Source of the DNA: Bacillus mesophilus
Lineage (GTDB): Bacteria > Bacillota > Bacilli > Bacillales > SA4
Length of the DNA: 64,000 bases
Reading direction: 5' to 3'
Assembly (NCBI RefSeq): GCF_011008845.1
Contig: NZ_JAAIWM010000004.1
Location: 339,610-403,609 of the forward strand
Position 1 is the stretch's first letter; every line of letters starts with the position of its first letter. The notes under the pieces were generated by a model. The model had not been told where the DNA came from, searched no databases, and was given only the letters and a program-made list of their open reading frames with translations. Of the stretch, positions 20,773 through 30,729 are shown one piece after another. The position numbers were made by a program, and so were the translations under genes.

Positions 20773-21189
20773 TTATACGCGATGGTAATCTCCACGCCAA
20801 TTTTCTACCAGTTGTTTAATTTGATTAGGTGTTAAATTATCATTTACTGCTTTTTCGACCATACTAGGAAATTCTTCATCACTTGCAAAACGTAAGGCGA
20901 TTAACTGTTTCATAGTAATTCGAGAATCAAGTCGTTTCCCCGTTAAAACATAGTAACGAAAGTTTTCTTCAGAACGAATAATGCGATCCTGAAGTTTTAA
21001 CGCATAAAGTCTTAATTTTGCAATGATAAGGAAAAACAAAACAGCTCCAACGAACAACAGTAGACTAGATATTGAAAATCCATTTACGATTTGAATGATT
21101 CCAAGAATGACAGTGAGTAAAGCCAGTGGAGCCAATACGTAATGGAAAAGCGGATCAATCATAGCATGTTTTTTGTAATTCTGTTCCAA
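20773..21189 (-). CDS. DUF6526-like small membrane protein
   Basis: 138 residues from a TTG start with AGGTG 6 nt upstream. Two adjacent helices at ~15-60 (LFHYVLAPLALLTVILGI, LLLFVGAVLFFLIIAKL), then a soluble tail (DRIIRSEENFRYYVLTGKR) rich in charged residues and ending near TPNQIKQLVENWRGDYHRV. It resembles the DUF6526 family seen in Bacilli. Function unknown. Separated from the downstream ABC genes by a terminator. The ~290 nt upstream to 21476 hold no further gene that I can see. Confidence 0.7.
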   Translation of the reverse strand: MEQNYKKHAMIDPLFHYVLAPLALLTVILGIIQIVNGFSISSLLLFVGAVLFFLIIAKLRLYALKLQDRIIRSEENFRYYVLTGKRLDSRITMKQLIALRFASDEEFPSMVEKAVNDNLTPNQIKQLVENWRGDYHRV

Positions 21190-21476
21190 TCTTTACACCT
21201 ACCTATTTGGACTTAGATTATGTATCTCAGTCTCTATTATAAAGGTGATTTCTTGAAAGGTATACTTTTAAGTTTGGTTATCCCTACATCAGCTTGTATT
21301 ACATTACCTTGTTTGAAGCTTTCGTATATAGGGTAGATATCTATAAAGAATTACTATACATTACGAGCTTTTATCTTAGAATACTTTATAATATAAATGA
21401 AACTAGACTAGTTTAAACAAATGGTTATTGTGACCTTTAGTTTTAAAAAGGTAAAGGTTTGAGAGGAGTAAATACA

Positions 21477-22829
21477 ATGAATCAATATGAATTAATTATT
21501 ATAGGTTCGGGTACGGTTTCCAATGATGGACTTCAAGAGGCACTTTCTGCTGGACTTACGAAAATCCTTGTGGTAGAGGAAGATCGTATAGGTGGAACTT
21601 GTTTAAATTATGGTTGAATGCCAAAAAAGGCCTTGGTAAGGTCTATGGAAGTATGGAATAACATTCAACAAGCAGAGGAATTTGGGGCTAATGTTTCAGA
21701 TGCTACTCTAAATTGGACTAGAGTGATAGAGCGAAAGAATACGATTATAAACAAATTCACCAGTGGGAAAGAACCTAAACTAAAAAAACTAGGTGTTGAA
21801 TTTGTAAGAGGGCATGCTAAGTTTGCATCCCCTACCTCGATTAAAGTTGGGGACTCAGAATACTATGGAGAGCGCTTCCTCATTGGAACAGGCTCCAAAC
21901 CCTCCACTCCTGCTATTAAAGGAATTGAGCACGCTGTTACAAGTAAGGAAATTTTAAATCTAACTTCCTTACCAAGCTCTATTGCCATTCTTGGTGGTGG
22001 AGTTATTAGTCTCGAATTTGCTTATATTTTGGCGAGTGCAGGAGTAAACGTGACGATTGTACTAAGAGGGAATACCTTATTAAAAACCATGGACAACGAG
22101 ACATCTGAACTTGTCCTTAATATGACAAAAGAACGTGGAATTGAAGTGAAAACAAATGTTCATACTGAGTCTGTTCTTAAACATGGAGATGGCCACTATA
22201 CACTAATTGGTCAAGTCGATGGAAAAACATTGGAGCTTGAAACAGAAATCGTGATGAATGCAACAGGACGTACTCCACAAGTAGATGGATTAGGTTTAGA
22301 AAATGCAGGAGTACGTTATTCTGATAAGGGAATCCATGTAAATGAATATTTTGAAACCACAGCCTCTGGTATTTATGCAGCTGGAGATGTTATCGGTGGC
22401 TTAATGCTCACTCCTATCGCGACTTATGAGGCTAAACTAGCGATTCGTAATGCGATTAGAGGGAATAAGGAAAAAGCGGATTATACGCTTGTACCTCATG
22501 CAATTTTTACGATGCCTCCTATTGCAAATATTGGGTTGTCTGAAGAAGCGGCTAAGGAAAAAGGAATTGAATACAAAGTATATAAATCTTATTTAAAACA
22601 TAGTGCAGTTGCAATCATATTAGGCGAAGAAGCGGGATATATAAAAATACTCACAGATAAGGAAACGGGTCAGATCATTGGCTTTCATATGGTCGGAATA
22701 CATGCAGATGAAATCGTCCACTCTATGGCAATTGCAATGAAGGCCAAGTTTACAATCCATGACCTAGCTGAAATTATCAACGTTCATCCTACTATTTCTG
22801 AAACGTTAATGCTAATGGCAGGTAAATAA
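21477..22829 (+). CDS. Pyridine nucleotide-disulfide oxidoreductase with in-frame TGA at the second redox cysteine
   Basis: From ATG 21477 (GAGGAG 8 nt upstream) the frame reads an FAD-binding N-terminus (YELIIIGSGTVSND), then GGTCLNYG, TGA at 21615-21617, MPKKAL, and stays open to 22829 (450 codons plus TGA). The family motif is GGTCxNxGCxPxK, so TGA replaces the second cysteine of the CxxxxC pair. NAD-binding AILGGGVISLEFA, GIYAAGDV and the catalytic HPTISE are intact. An AGGCCTT-GGT-AAGGTCT hairpin at 21628-21644 begins 10 nt after TGA. Either a selenoprotein, a nonsense-mutated gene, or a short protein restarted at 21618. Resembles dihydrolipoamide or mercuric reductases. Confidence 0.75.
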
Positions 22830-22839
22830 AAGAATAGTT

Positions 22840-22872
22840 AAAAACTACTTAGATAGCTCCTAAGTAGTTTTT
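22840..22872 (+). terminator. Terminator after the oxidoreductase gene
   Basis: 12-bp stem AAAAACTACTTA/TAAGTAGTTTTT with a 9-nt loop. Confidence 0.88.
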
Positions 22873-22963
22873 TAGTCTTAAACCTTTCGGAATAAGCTTG
22901 TTACAAAAAAAAGGCACTAAAATTCAGTACCTTGTTTACATGTTTATAATCTATTTAGTAAAA

Positions 22964-23887
22964 TCAATTCTCAAGTGCAAAGGTAACTCCTGTCAGTTCT
23001 TCTGATCGATGCCAGAGCCTATCCATTACTTCTCGATTAGCTGCTGATTGATGAGGCTTCTCAATGGCTGGAAAGCCCTTTCGATTTCCAGCCCCATTGG
23101 GACCAATGTATTCTCCACCCTGTAAATCTGGATGGGTAGCAGAATATAAGATAGGTAATGCACCTTTTTCAGCCGACTGAGAAATTAAAGGTAATAACAG
23201 CTTTACAAACCAAGGGGATGTCTCTCTTCCTAATCTAAATAAATTGGTTGAAGAAATTCCAGGATGACACCCGATACTCTTTATGTTGGAACTCGCTTCT
23301 TTTAATTTCTCATCCAATGCTATTGCAAAGTAAAGATTAGCTAGTTTACTCTGTCCATAAAACTTCCCTGCTTTGTATCCTTTTTCTCCATCCAAGTTAT
23401 CAAAATAAATTTCAGCACCTCGATGGGCAATAGAGCTAAGTGTAATAATCCTAGCATCCTCAGTCTTCTTAAGAACGGGAAGCAGAAGTCCCGTTAGCGC
23501 GAAATGCCCCAAGTGGTTTGTTCCAAATTGAAGTTCAAATCCATCCTTAGTCTTTGAAAATGGAGGAACCATCACTCCAGCATTGTTGATCAACATATGC
23601 AATTGATTATATGTAGCTTGAAAGCTTTCAGCAAATCTTTTTATACTTTGTAAATCCCCTAAATCTAGGGACATAACTACCAAACGAGAAGAGAACTCTG
23701 TCTTCGTTTGAGATATAATAAATTGTTTAGCTTCTTCGCCCTTACTCAGATTACGAACAGCTAAAATCACATTTGCTCCTCTTTCTACAAGGGCCTTAGC
23801 TGTCTCAAGCCCAAGACCACTATTCGCTCCTGTGATGATCGCAATCTTACCTTCTTGGCTACTCATTTCTTTAAGGGTCCAAACCAC
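22964..23887 (-). CDS. Short-chain dehydrogenase/reductase (retinol/protochlorophyllide reductase-like)
   Basis: 307 residues from GTG 23887, preceded by AAGGAG 11 nt upstream; the longer GTG start at 23899 is too close to that site. Rossmann nucleotide motif TGANSGLG, NNAG, catalytic Ser in ITLSSIAHRG and YGQSKLAN (Tyr-x3-Lys). The C-terminal extension (WFVKLLLPLISQSAEKGA) matches the RDH/POR-like subgroup common in Bacillus. NAD(P)-dependent oxidoreductase with unknown substrate. Confidence 0.88.
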   Translation of the reverse strand: MVWTLKEMSSQEGKIAIITGANSGLGLETAKALVERGANVILAVRNLSKGEEAKQFIISQTKTEFSSRLVVMSLDLGDLQSIKRFAESFQATYNQLHMLINNAGVMVPPFSKTKDGFELQFGTNHLGHFALTGLLLPVLKKTEDARIITLSSIAHRGAEIYFDNLDGEKGYKAGKFYGQSKLANLYFAIALDEKLKEASSNIKSIGCHPGISSTNLFRLGRETSPWFVKLLLPLISQSAEKGALPILYSATHPDLQGGEYIGPNGAGNRKGFPAIEKPHQSAANREVMDRLWHRSEELTGVTFALEN

Positions 23888-23936
23888 TTTTCTCCACACT
23901 CCTTTTTCACTTCACAGTTAAGCAATGGTTATTTTC

Positions 23937-24674
23937 CTAATCAAACGTTACGGAGTTTGACTTAGGATCTATTTGATAGATTACATCTTTTCTCTCAACG
24001 ATGATTCGAATCTTATTCCTTAAATCTTCTTGATCCGTAATAGCACTTAGTAACTCTTTTGCAGGATTAATCGCTACTGGATTTCCTACATATTTAAACA
24101 TGGTGATATCACCATTTGTATCACCATAAGCGTAGCTTTGGTCCAGGTCGATGTCATGCTTCTCGACCATTTCTTGTATGGTCTTCTCTTTATTCACAGA
24201 ATCCCACATCGGTTGGACCTTACCGTTGAAAAATCCTTTTTCGTCTATATGATAGGTTGACCCACGATAATCCGTTGCATGATATTTTTCAGCCATTTTA
24301 GATACTAGAAAATCTGGACTCCCGGAAATAAATATTACCTTGTCACCATTTTCCAAATGCCATTTTATTTGCTTTCTGGTGTATTTATACACTCGATCTG
24401 CTTTTAAACGGATTACTTGTTTTGCAATAAACTCGATATCTTCTTTTGAAACATTTGTTAGATGTTCAACATAAATTTTACTTACATCTAGAAGGTACAC
24501 ATCATAATTACCTTGGCGCTTGTCCCAATCTTGAAAAGTGTGCTTCACTTGTTCGTGCCAAACAGATGGCGATATAATTTCATACTTAATCATTCTTTTA
24601 AAATGTTCAATTAATAATGAATCACGATAAAACGTTCCATCAATGTCAAAGAACGCTGCTCTATTTTTGGTCAT
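23937..24674 (-). CDS. HAD-superfamily (IB) phosphatase
   Basis: 245 residues, SerB-like HAD subfamily IB. Motif I FFDIDGTFYRD (nucleophile Asp10, Asp12), motif II FISGSPDF, motif III Lys and motif IV YAYGDTNGDITMF. The cap domain lies between residues ~20 and 100. Acts on small phosphate esters; substrate not evident. AAGGAG before ATG. Single gene, next to and co-directional with the SDR gene 37 nt downstream, so possibly co-transcribed. Confidence 0.88.
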   Translation of the reverse strand: MTKNRAAFFDIDGTFYRDSLLIEHFKRMIKYEIISPSVWHEQVKHTFQDWDKRQGNYDVYLLDVSKIYVEHLTNVSKEDIEFIAKQVIRLKADRVYKYTRKQIKWHLENGDKVIFISGSPDFLVSKMAEKYHATDYRGSTYHIDEKGFFNGKVQPMWDSVNKEKTIQEMVEKHDIDLDQSYAYGDTNGDITMFKYVGNPVAINPAKELLSAITDQEDLRNKIRIIVERKDVIYQIDPKSNSVTFD

Positions 24675-24822
24675 TCCGTTTTCTCCTTATTAGCGATTGA
24701 TATCTGTCTTACCTACTATTTTATAAAACTTTTAGGTGTTAGTCGAATACGAGCTACTCGTTAGCAATCCACCTGCATTTCATTTAAAATGATGAACAAA
24801 GAATATGTAAGGAGATGCAGGT

Positions 24823-25107
24823 TTGGTACAAGAAATAATTCTTAATAATATACCAATTAAAGTAGAGAGTTATAAAGAAGACAATATTGATGGTTTAATT
24901 AAGATTTCAGTAGATTTCAAAGTTACAAGTGACGAGTATCATGACATTACTACGTTACTTTATAATGGAACATTCGAAGTAAAAGTACTTCCTAAGGGTT
25001 TTACCTTTCAAGGAACTATTACTCAATACTCAACTTCGTTTACTAATTTATACGAGAAAAATCAAGTTGGAGTCTTCAGCTTGAGCCTTCTTGAAGTAAA
25101 GCATTAA
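24823..25107 (+). CDS. DUF3219 (YkvR-like) small protein
   Basis: 94 residues from TTG with AAGGAG 8 nt upstream. Predicted all-beta. Wording such as FKVTSDEYHDITTLLY, TQYSTSFTNLYE and GVFSLSLLEVKH matches the DUF3219/YkvR family of Bacillus. Function unknown. It ends 18 nt before the luciferase-like gene and is probably co-transcribed with it. Confidence 0.8.
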   Translation: MVQEIILNNIPIKVESYKEDNIDGLIKISVDFKVTSDEYHDITTLLYNGTFEVKVLPKGFTFQGTITQYSTSFTNLYEKNQVGVFSLSLLEVKH

Positions 25108-25125
25108 GAAAGAAGGAGAAAACAC

Positions 25126-26124
25126 ATGAGACTAAGCATTTTAGATCAATCTCCGATATCCTCCAACCAAACAGCCCGTGAGGCATTAACTAATTCTATG
25201 AAGTTAGCACAAGCTGGTGAGGCACTTGGATATACTCGATATTGGATTGCAGAACATCATGATCTACCAGGACTCGCCTGCCCTGCACCTGAAGTGATGT
25301 TAGGTTATATTGGTGCACACACTAATACGATTCGAATAGGATCTGGAGCTACATTACTTCCCCATTACAAACCATATAAAGTAGCTGAGACCTACAACAT
25401 GCTAGCAACGTTGTTTCCAGATCGAATTGACTTAGGAATCGGACGAGCTCCAGGGGGATCAGCTGAAGCAACGAATGCATTAAATGATAATTTCCTACAA
25501 AAGGTTTATGATATGCCAAACTCAGTAAAAGAATTGCTACATTTTATACACAATGATCTCCCAAGTGATCATCAACATGCAAAAGTGACTGCATCACCAT
25601 TACCCAAAAAACCTCCTGTGCTGTGGCTTCTTGGAACAAGTAAAAAAAGCGCGATACTAGCGGCTGAAAATGGCTTGTCCTATACGTTTGGTAAGTTTAT
25701 GAGTGATCAAGATGGGATAGAGATAATTAAGCAATATCGAGACTCTTTTAAACTGAGAAAAAAGGATCAGAAGCCTGACGTAATCTTAACTGTATCGGCC
25801 TTTTGTGCGGAAACTACTGAACAAGCAGAAGAAATAGCTACAAGTGCACTTGTATGGTCGCTACAACTACAAAAAGATGAAGGACACCGTGGGATTCCTT
25901 CTATTAAAGAAGCAATGTCTTACGAACTAGATGAGAAAGAAAAGGAATCTATAAAGCAGATAAAAAGCAAGATGATCATCGGCTGCCCTCGAGAAGTAAA
26001 GCAAGGACTTGAGCATTTACAAAAGACATATCAAGCAGATGAAATCATGATGATCACGAATACACATAGATTAGAAGATAAAATCCGATCTTATGAATTA
26101 ATTGCCCAAGAGCTTGAACTTTAG
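25126..26124 (+). CDS. Luciferase-like flavin-dependent monooxygenase
   Basis: 332 residues, bacterial luciferase TIM-barrel family (LLM; MsnO8/YceB-like group). N-terminal LSILDQSPISSN, then YTRYWIAEHHDLPGLACPAP, IRIGSGATLLPHYKPYKVAE and RIDLGIGRAPGG are hallmark segments. Reduced-FMN-dependent oxygenase with unknown substrate. AAGGAG before ATG, terminator directly after the stop. Confidence 0.92.
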   Translation: MRLSILDQSPISSNQTAREALTNSMKLAQAGEALGYTRYWIAEHHDLPGLACPAPEVMLGYIGAHTNTIRIGSGATLLPHYKPYKVAETYNMLATLFPDRIDLGIGRAPGGSAEATNALNDNFLQKVYDMPNSVKELLHFIHNDLPSDHQHAKVTASPLPKKPPVLWLLGTSKKSAILAAENGLSYTFGKFMSDQDGIEIIKQYRDSFKLRKKDQKPDVILTVSAFCAETTEQAEEIATSALVWSLQLQKDEGHRGIPSIKEAMSYELDEKEKESIKQIKSKMIIGCPREVKQGLEHLQKTYQADEIMMITNTHRLEDKIRSYELIAQELEL

Positions 26125-26128
26125 CAAA

Positions 26129-26160
26129 AGTGCCTTCCATAACGGAAAGGCACTCTTTTT
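26129..26160 (+). terminator. Terminator after the LLM gene
   Basis: AGTGCC-TTCC pairs with GGAAAGGCACT, one bulge, then T5. Confidence 0.88.
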
Positions 26161-26239
26161 ATGTGATCGTTACAGATTTCCTTGGTACTAAAAAAAGCAG
26201 TCCTTATCATATTTTTTATAAGAGAAAGGAGTGAGAATA

Positions 26240-27649
26240 GTGAAAAACGTTAAGGTAAGATTACGCCCCATTGTTAGTAAACTAAATTTGCCAACGGTTA
26301 TTAAAACAACGATTCTCCCTGGTGAAACTGTTGAAAGATTATTTATTGCAACACAGGTAGGAGAAATTTTTTATATAAGTGACAAAGGCTTAAGTGCTTT
26401 TTTAGATATTCGTCCCCAAATCATAAAATTAGGTGAAAAGCGTGGTGGTTATGATGAACGAGGATTGCTTGGGCTCGCATTTCATCCTCAATTCCAGTAT
26501 AACGGTTTATTCTATCTTCACTATTCAGTAGCTGGAACACAAGGTCCTGGTGCTCTTTCTGACTCTTTTGAGCCTAACCCGTGTGATCCAAGTACCATAA
26601 ATCTAAGCTGGGAAAATAGGGAAACTCAGTATGACCATATTGATACTGTGGAAGAATGGATTCTACAACCCAATCGTCAGCCTCAAAAACGACGAACACT
26701 ATTAAATCTGAGAAGGCCATTCTTTAATCATAATGGGTTTAATAGCTTAAATTTTTCACCTGAGACAGGAAGACTTGTATTAACAACTGGAGATGGTGGA
26801 TCAGGGTTTGATCCATTTAATTTGAGTCAGGATAACATGGAAATAGCCGGTAAGATCATTGAAATTGACGTTAGTAAGAATATAACGATGTACAATCCAC
26901 CTATTATATCTCGCTTTAATGAGCTACCAACATATATTCAAGAAACACTCACCGTTATTGCTAAAGGGGTTCGAAATATACCAGGTATTGCATTTCAAAG
27001 ATATTATAATGAATATATTAAATATGTCGGTAATGTTGGACAAGAATTGGTCGAGTCCATTTTCTCGTTTGTTCACTATAAACCTATTCCAGTTACTCAG
27101 CTTGTTCAAGCTTCCTCTATGAACACTGAAGCTAATCTAGACGGACTTATTAACTTCGGATGGCGTGGCTGGGAGGGGGATTTTCCTACTTCAATGATTA
27201 GGGACTGTTCAGGAAATGCAGATTTAGATGAGAAAACGATAACTTATTACAAGGAAGCAGTAAAACTATCGAAGAAACACCTACCTCCCTTAACTACTTA
27301 CTACCATCAAGACCCTAGACTAGATAAATTTGAAGGAACTGCACTTACAGGCGTTCAGCCTTATATGGGAATTGAGATTCCAGATATAACGGGAGCAGTT
27401 GTGTTTACTGATATCTCCCAAATCGGAGAAGATCCTGCTAGAGGGGCTTTAGCTTATACCAAGGTAAGATCAGATGGGATATCAAATGATTATGGAGTAA
27501 TTGAAACTAATCATGAATCTGGCTCTCAATCAGCATATTATGTAAGCTTAGGAACGAATCTGAACCAAACTAGACTTTTCTTAGGTGTATATGGATCTAT
27601 GAAAGTAACTGATTTAAATAAAGGAACTGTATATGAAGTTGTGTCATAA
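26240..27649 (+). CDS. Glucose/sorbosone dehydrogenase-like (soluble sGDH/HHIP-type) beta-propeller protein
   Basis: 469 residues from GTG 26240 (AAAGGA 9 nt upstream; GTG 26231 abuts the RBS). Six-bladed PQQ-dependent sugar dehydrogenase-like fold: ERLFIATQVGEIFYIS, DERGLLGLAFHPQF, NGLFYLHYS, FNHNGFNSLNFSPETGRL and TGDGGSGFDPFNLSQD. There is no export signal, which is unusual because PQQ enzymes act outside the membrane. Cofactor binding is therefore uncertain, and the substrate is unknown. Single gene with its own terminator. Confidence 0.82.
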   Translation: MKNVKVRLRPIVSKLNLPTVIKTTILPGETVERLFIATQVGEIFYISDKGLSAFLDIRPQIIKLGEKRGGYDERGLLGLAFHPQFQYNGLFYLHYSVAGTQGPGALSDSFEPNPCDPSTINLSWENRETQYDHIDTVEEWILQPNRQPQKRRTLLNLRRPFFNHNGFNSLNFSPETGRLVLTTGDGGSGFDPFNLSQDNMEIAGKIIEIDVSKNITMYNPPIISRFNELPTYIQETLTVIAKGVRNIPGIAFQRYYNEYIKYVGNVGQELVESIFSFVHYKPIPVTQLVQASSMNTEANLDGLINFGWRGWEGDFPTSMIRDCSGNADLDEKTITYYKEAVKLSKKHLPPLTTYYHQDPRLDKFEGTALTGVQPYMGIEIPDITGAVVFTDISQIGEDPARGALAYTKVRSDGISNDYGVIETNHESGSQSAYYVSLGTNLNQTRLFLGVYGSMKVTDLNKGTVYEVVS

Positions 27650-27662
27650 TTTATATCCATAC

Positions 27663-27694
27663 AAAAATGGCACTCACATCTGAGTGCCATTTTT
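27663..27694. terminator. Terminator between convergent genes
   Basis: 14-bp perfect stem AAAAATGGCACTCA/TGAGTGCCATTTTT, 4-nt loop. Confidence 0.88.
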
Positions 27695-27726
27695 ATCTGA
27701 TTAATTAGCAAATTATAAAGTCATAT

Positions 27727-28521
27727 CTACTTCACGTAGTTACGAAGTTTACCTATTTTCTCGACTTCAACTACTACTGTGTCTCCTGATTTCATTGGAC
27801 AACTCCCTGAAGGTGAACCAGTCGCTAATATATCTCCCGGCTCAAGCGTCATAACCTTTGAAATCCAACTGATCAGGAAAGGAATTGAAAATGACATCTC
27901 ATTTGTATTCCCATCTTGGACAACTTCTCCGTTTAAAGTAGTCACAATTCTTAGGTTTGTCGGATCTATGCCTGTAACAATATGGGGACCTAATGGACCA
28001 AACGTGTCGAAGCCCTTTCCTCTTGTAAATTGGGGATCTGATTTAGTAAGGTCTCTTGCTGTCACATCATTAAAAATGGTACAGCCAAAGACATAATCTA
28101 ATGCATCTTCTTCTTTTATATTTTTCCCGCGTTTTCCGATTACGAGTGCTACTTCTCCCTCTAATTCAACCTGGTTTGTTAAATCAGTAGATGGAAGAAT
28201 GATTTCTCCCTCATCCGGAATGACAGAAGAATATGGCTTTAAAAACAAAAATGGTTCACGAAGATTTGCTTCTCCGCCAGTCTCTTCTGCGTGTGCGGCA
28301 TAAGTCCAACCAAAATTAACAATTTTTGAAGGAACTACTGGTTCTAAAACCTTTACTTCACTATATTTAAGTCTTACGCCATCGTATTTTAGTTCATTAT
28401 TAACTATTTCATTAAAATCACTAGACAATTGGATAATCTCATCATTTTCTAGCATTCCATAATGTACTTTATTGTTGTTCTGATACCGTACGATTGTTTT
28501 CACTTGTTGTATTGTTTTCAT
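27727..28521 (-). CDS. Fumarylacetoacetate hydrolase-family protein
   Basis: 264 residues. FAH C-terminal-type domain with metal ligands in QVELEGEVALVIGKRGKNI (Glu-x-Glu), then FNDVTARDL, FTRGKGFDTFGPLGPHI and GDILATGSPSG. Members hydrolyse or decarboxylate 2-keto dienoates or oxaloacetate (YisK, HpcE, FAHD1). Which reaction applies cannot be decided here. An Mg/Mn-dependent cytoplasmic enzyme. No aromatic-degradation genes are nearby. Confidence 0.88.
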   Translation of the reverse strand: MKTIQQVKTIVRYQNNNKVHYGMLENDEIIQLSSDFNEIVNNELKYDGVRLKYSEVKVLEPVVPSKIVNFGWTYAAHAEETGGEANLREPFLFLKPYSSVIPDEGEIILPSTDLTNQVELEGEVALVIGKRGKNIKEEDALDYVFGCTIFNDVTARDLTKSDPQFTRGKGFDTFGPLGPHIVTGIDPTNLRIVTTLNGEVVQDGNTNEMSFSIPFLISWISKVMTLEPGDILATGSPSGSCPMKSGDTVVVEVEKIGKLRNYVK

Positions 28522-29016
28522 TTTAAAGACGAACTCCCTTACAAACTTGATGATTGTACTTGTTTGCTATTTTTATTTTATTCATTGTTAACGTATCTTG
28601 ATTGTACGCCTTTTTTATAAGGTTATATTAACCTTGTTGTTGATTTTCGTTTCAGGACACTCGCGTCCTTCCACTACAATCTGCAGTGCAAAATATCAAC
28701 ACTGGTATTAACCCAGCCTTTTATAAAAAAGTTAGCTTTGATAATTTCAGTATTCCCATTATATTTAACTTTGCAAGAATTGAACAGGTTATAAAATTTA
28801 TTCATGCCTTTTGTAATTCTTCCGTATCATGATACTTGTAAAATTGAGATCGTTCAATATTAAACATTTAAAATTTATTTTGTCCATAAAGATTATACCC
28901 ACTTAATGTTAAATCGCAAGCTCATTCTTATAGGAACATATTAATCTAAGAAAATTTAGTTTTACGTTTATTTAAAAGGGAAAATGTCGAGTAGTAATAC
29001 GAATGGGTGAAAAATC
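28522..29016. other. Intergenic region without a recognisable gene
   Basis: 495 nt between divergent genes. AGGACACTCGCGTCCT near 28654-28669 makes a small palindrome and resembles the GGACACTCGC core of repeats scattered in Bacillus intergenic DNA. Otherwise AT-rich with no stable ORF. Confidence 0.4.
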
Positions 29017-29304
29017 ATGATAAAAAAACTAAAGAATAGAACCACACTCGATGAGAAGACTATTCAAATTCAATTAAGGAAAAAGAAAATAATAATAAAC
29101 AATCGTTATCGATTGATTTATTACTTAAACAACATTGTTCAAGGCTTTTTATATATGATAGGAAGTATTTTATTTTTATTAGAAGTGAACAGAGTAATTT
29201 CTATTTCTTGTTTTCTGGTAGGTAGTATCCTAATGGTTACCCGTTCACTTATTCATATTGTTAGAGATATTCATTTAATGAAATTTGATAAAAAAGAAAC
29301 TTAA
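29017..29304 (+). CDS. YrhK-like small membrane protein
   Basis: 95 residues. A basic N-terminus (~40 residues, KKKIIINNRYRLIYYLNN) then two helices (NIVQGFLYMIGSILFLLEV and ISISCFLVGSILMVTRSLI) and HIVRDIHLMK. This matches the YrhK domain of Bacillus and other bacteria. Function unknown. Own terminator follows. Confidence 0.75.
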   Translation: MIKKLKNRTTLDEKTIQIQLRKKKIIINNRYRLIYYLNNIVQGFLYMIGSILFLLEVNRVISISCFLVGSILMVTRSLIHIVRDIHLMKFDKKET

Positions 29305-29351
29305 GCAGAACTTTGTTGCATAAACACTGAATGAACAACTTATATGATGAT

Positions 29352-29385
29352 AAAAGGTATCAAGAGTACTCTCTCGATACCTTTT
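29352..29385 (+). terminator. Terminator after the yrhK-like gene
   Basis: AAAAGGTATC-AGAG pairs with CTCT-GATACCTTTT with one mismatch. Confidence 0.8.
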
Positions 29386-29444
29386 TCATTATATTTGGTC
29401 CTAACTTAATAGATTTTTTATAAATGGTCTTTACAAAAAATCAG

Positions 29445-30431
29445 TTATTCCCCCATACCATCAAGATTCTTTGACCCAAATTCTTCTAGCAAGGCGCGCA
29501 CTTCATCTGTTGACTTTGTGTTCATCAGTTGATTTCTTAATTCACCTGCTCCTCGGAATCCTTTGACATAAATTTTGAAAAAACGATGAAGAGCTGTGAA
29601 TTTACGAAGCTCTAAACCTGAATATTGATCATGGAGATCCATATGCAACCTAAGGAGGTCTAGCAATTCTTCACTAGTATGATCCTTTGGTTCCTTTTCG
29701 AAGGCAAATGGATTATGGAAAATACCGCGCCCAATCATCACCCCATCAACACCGTATTGTTGAGCAAGCTTTAAGCCTGTTTGACGGTCAGGGATATCCC
29801 CATTGATTGTCAAGAGTGTATTTGGTGCAACCTGGTCACGAAGTTTCTTAATTTCCGGTATGAGTTCCCAATGAGCATCTACTTTGCTCATTTCCTCTCT
29901 TGTACGTAGATGAATGGATAGATTAACAATATCTTGTTTAAATATGTGAGTCAGCCAGTCGCGCCATTCATTGATCTCCTTGAATCCAAGCCGTGTCTTT
30001 ACACTTACAGGCAATCCGCCTGCTTTTGCTGCTTGAATTAATTCTGCCGCAACTTCTGGACGGCGAATTAGACCACTTCCCTTTCCATGTTGCGTTACAT
30101 TAGGTACAGGGCAGCCCATATTGATATCTATTCCTTTAAACCCAAGTTCCGCCATACCAATACTCATTTGACGAAAGAACTCAGGCTTGTCCCCCCAAAT
30201 ATGGGCAACAATTGGTTGTTCATCCTCTGTAAAAGTCAATCGGCCACGAACACTTTTTCGTCCCTCAGGGTGACAATAACTCTCCGAATTTGTGAACTCT
30301 GTAAAAAATACATCAGGTCTAGCAGCTTCACTCACTACATGGCGAAAAACAACATCCGTCACTTCTTCCATGGGTGCTAATATAAAAAAAGGTCGTGGTA
30401 ATTCACGCCAAAAATTATCGATCATCTTCAA
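29445..30431 (-). CDS. tRNA-dihydrouridine synthase
   Basis: 328 residues from TTG 30431 (AAAGGA 7 nt upstream). An ATG two codons further in is the alternative. FMN-dependent reduction of uridines in tRNA. Dus barrel: [38 protein letters not shown] with the catalytic Cys, [27 protein letters not shown] and [13 protein letters not shown]. The HLRTREE segment differs from the usual HGRTR, suggesting a diverged Bacillus Dus subgroup. Single gene. Confidence 0.9.
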   Translation of the reverse strand: MKMIDNFWRELPRPFFILAPMEEVTDVVFRHVVSEAARPDVFFTEFTNSESYCHPEGRKSVRGRLTFTEDEQPIVAHIWGDKPEFFRQMSIGMAELGFKGIDINMGCPVPNVTQHGKGSGLIRRPEVAAELIQAAKAGGLPVSVKTRLGFKEINEWRDWLTHIFKQDIVNLSIHLRTREEMSKVDAHWELIPEIKKLRDQVAPNTLLTINGDIPDRQTGLKLAQQYGVDGVMIGRGIFHNPFAFEKEPKDHTSEELLDLLRLHMDLHDQYSGLELRKFTALHRFFKIYVKGFRGAGELRNQLMNTKSTDEVRALLEEFGSKNLDGMGE

Positions 30432-30729
30432 ATCCAAATCCTTTCATTATGGGATATGATTTAACCCTTTATCCCAAATTTAAACAACAACCTATCTCTT
30501 CTTCTTTTACACTTATACCATGCTTAAGCACTTTTTATCAAACTAATTGAAAATGTTTTTTTGTAGGTAATTATTGGAGTAATTCTGGACCATCCATGAA
30601 ACTTAAAGTAGATCTTTTCAAATCACCTTTCTACAGAGCCATTTATTAACAAATCATTTGATGGTATTATGAAATAGCTATAAGAGGATAGTGGTATACA
30701 CTTTATTTAGCAATGTTGGAGGTTTAGTA

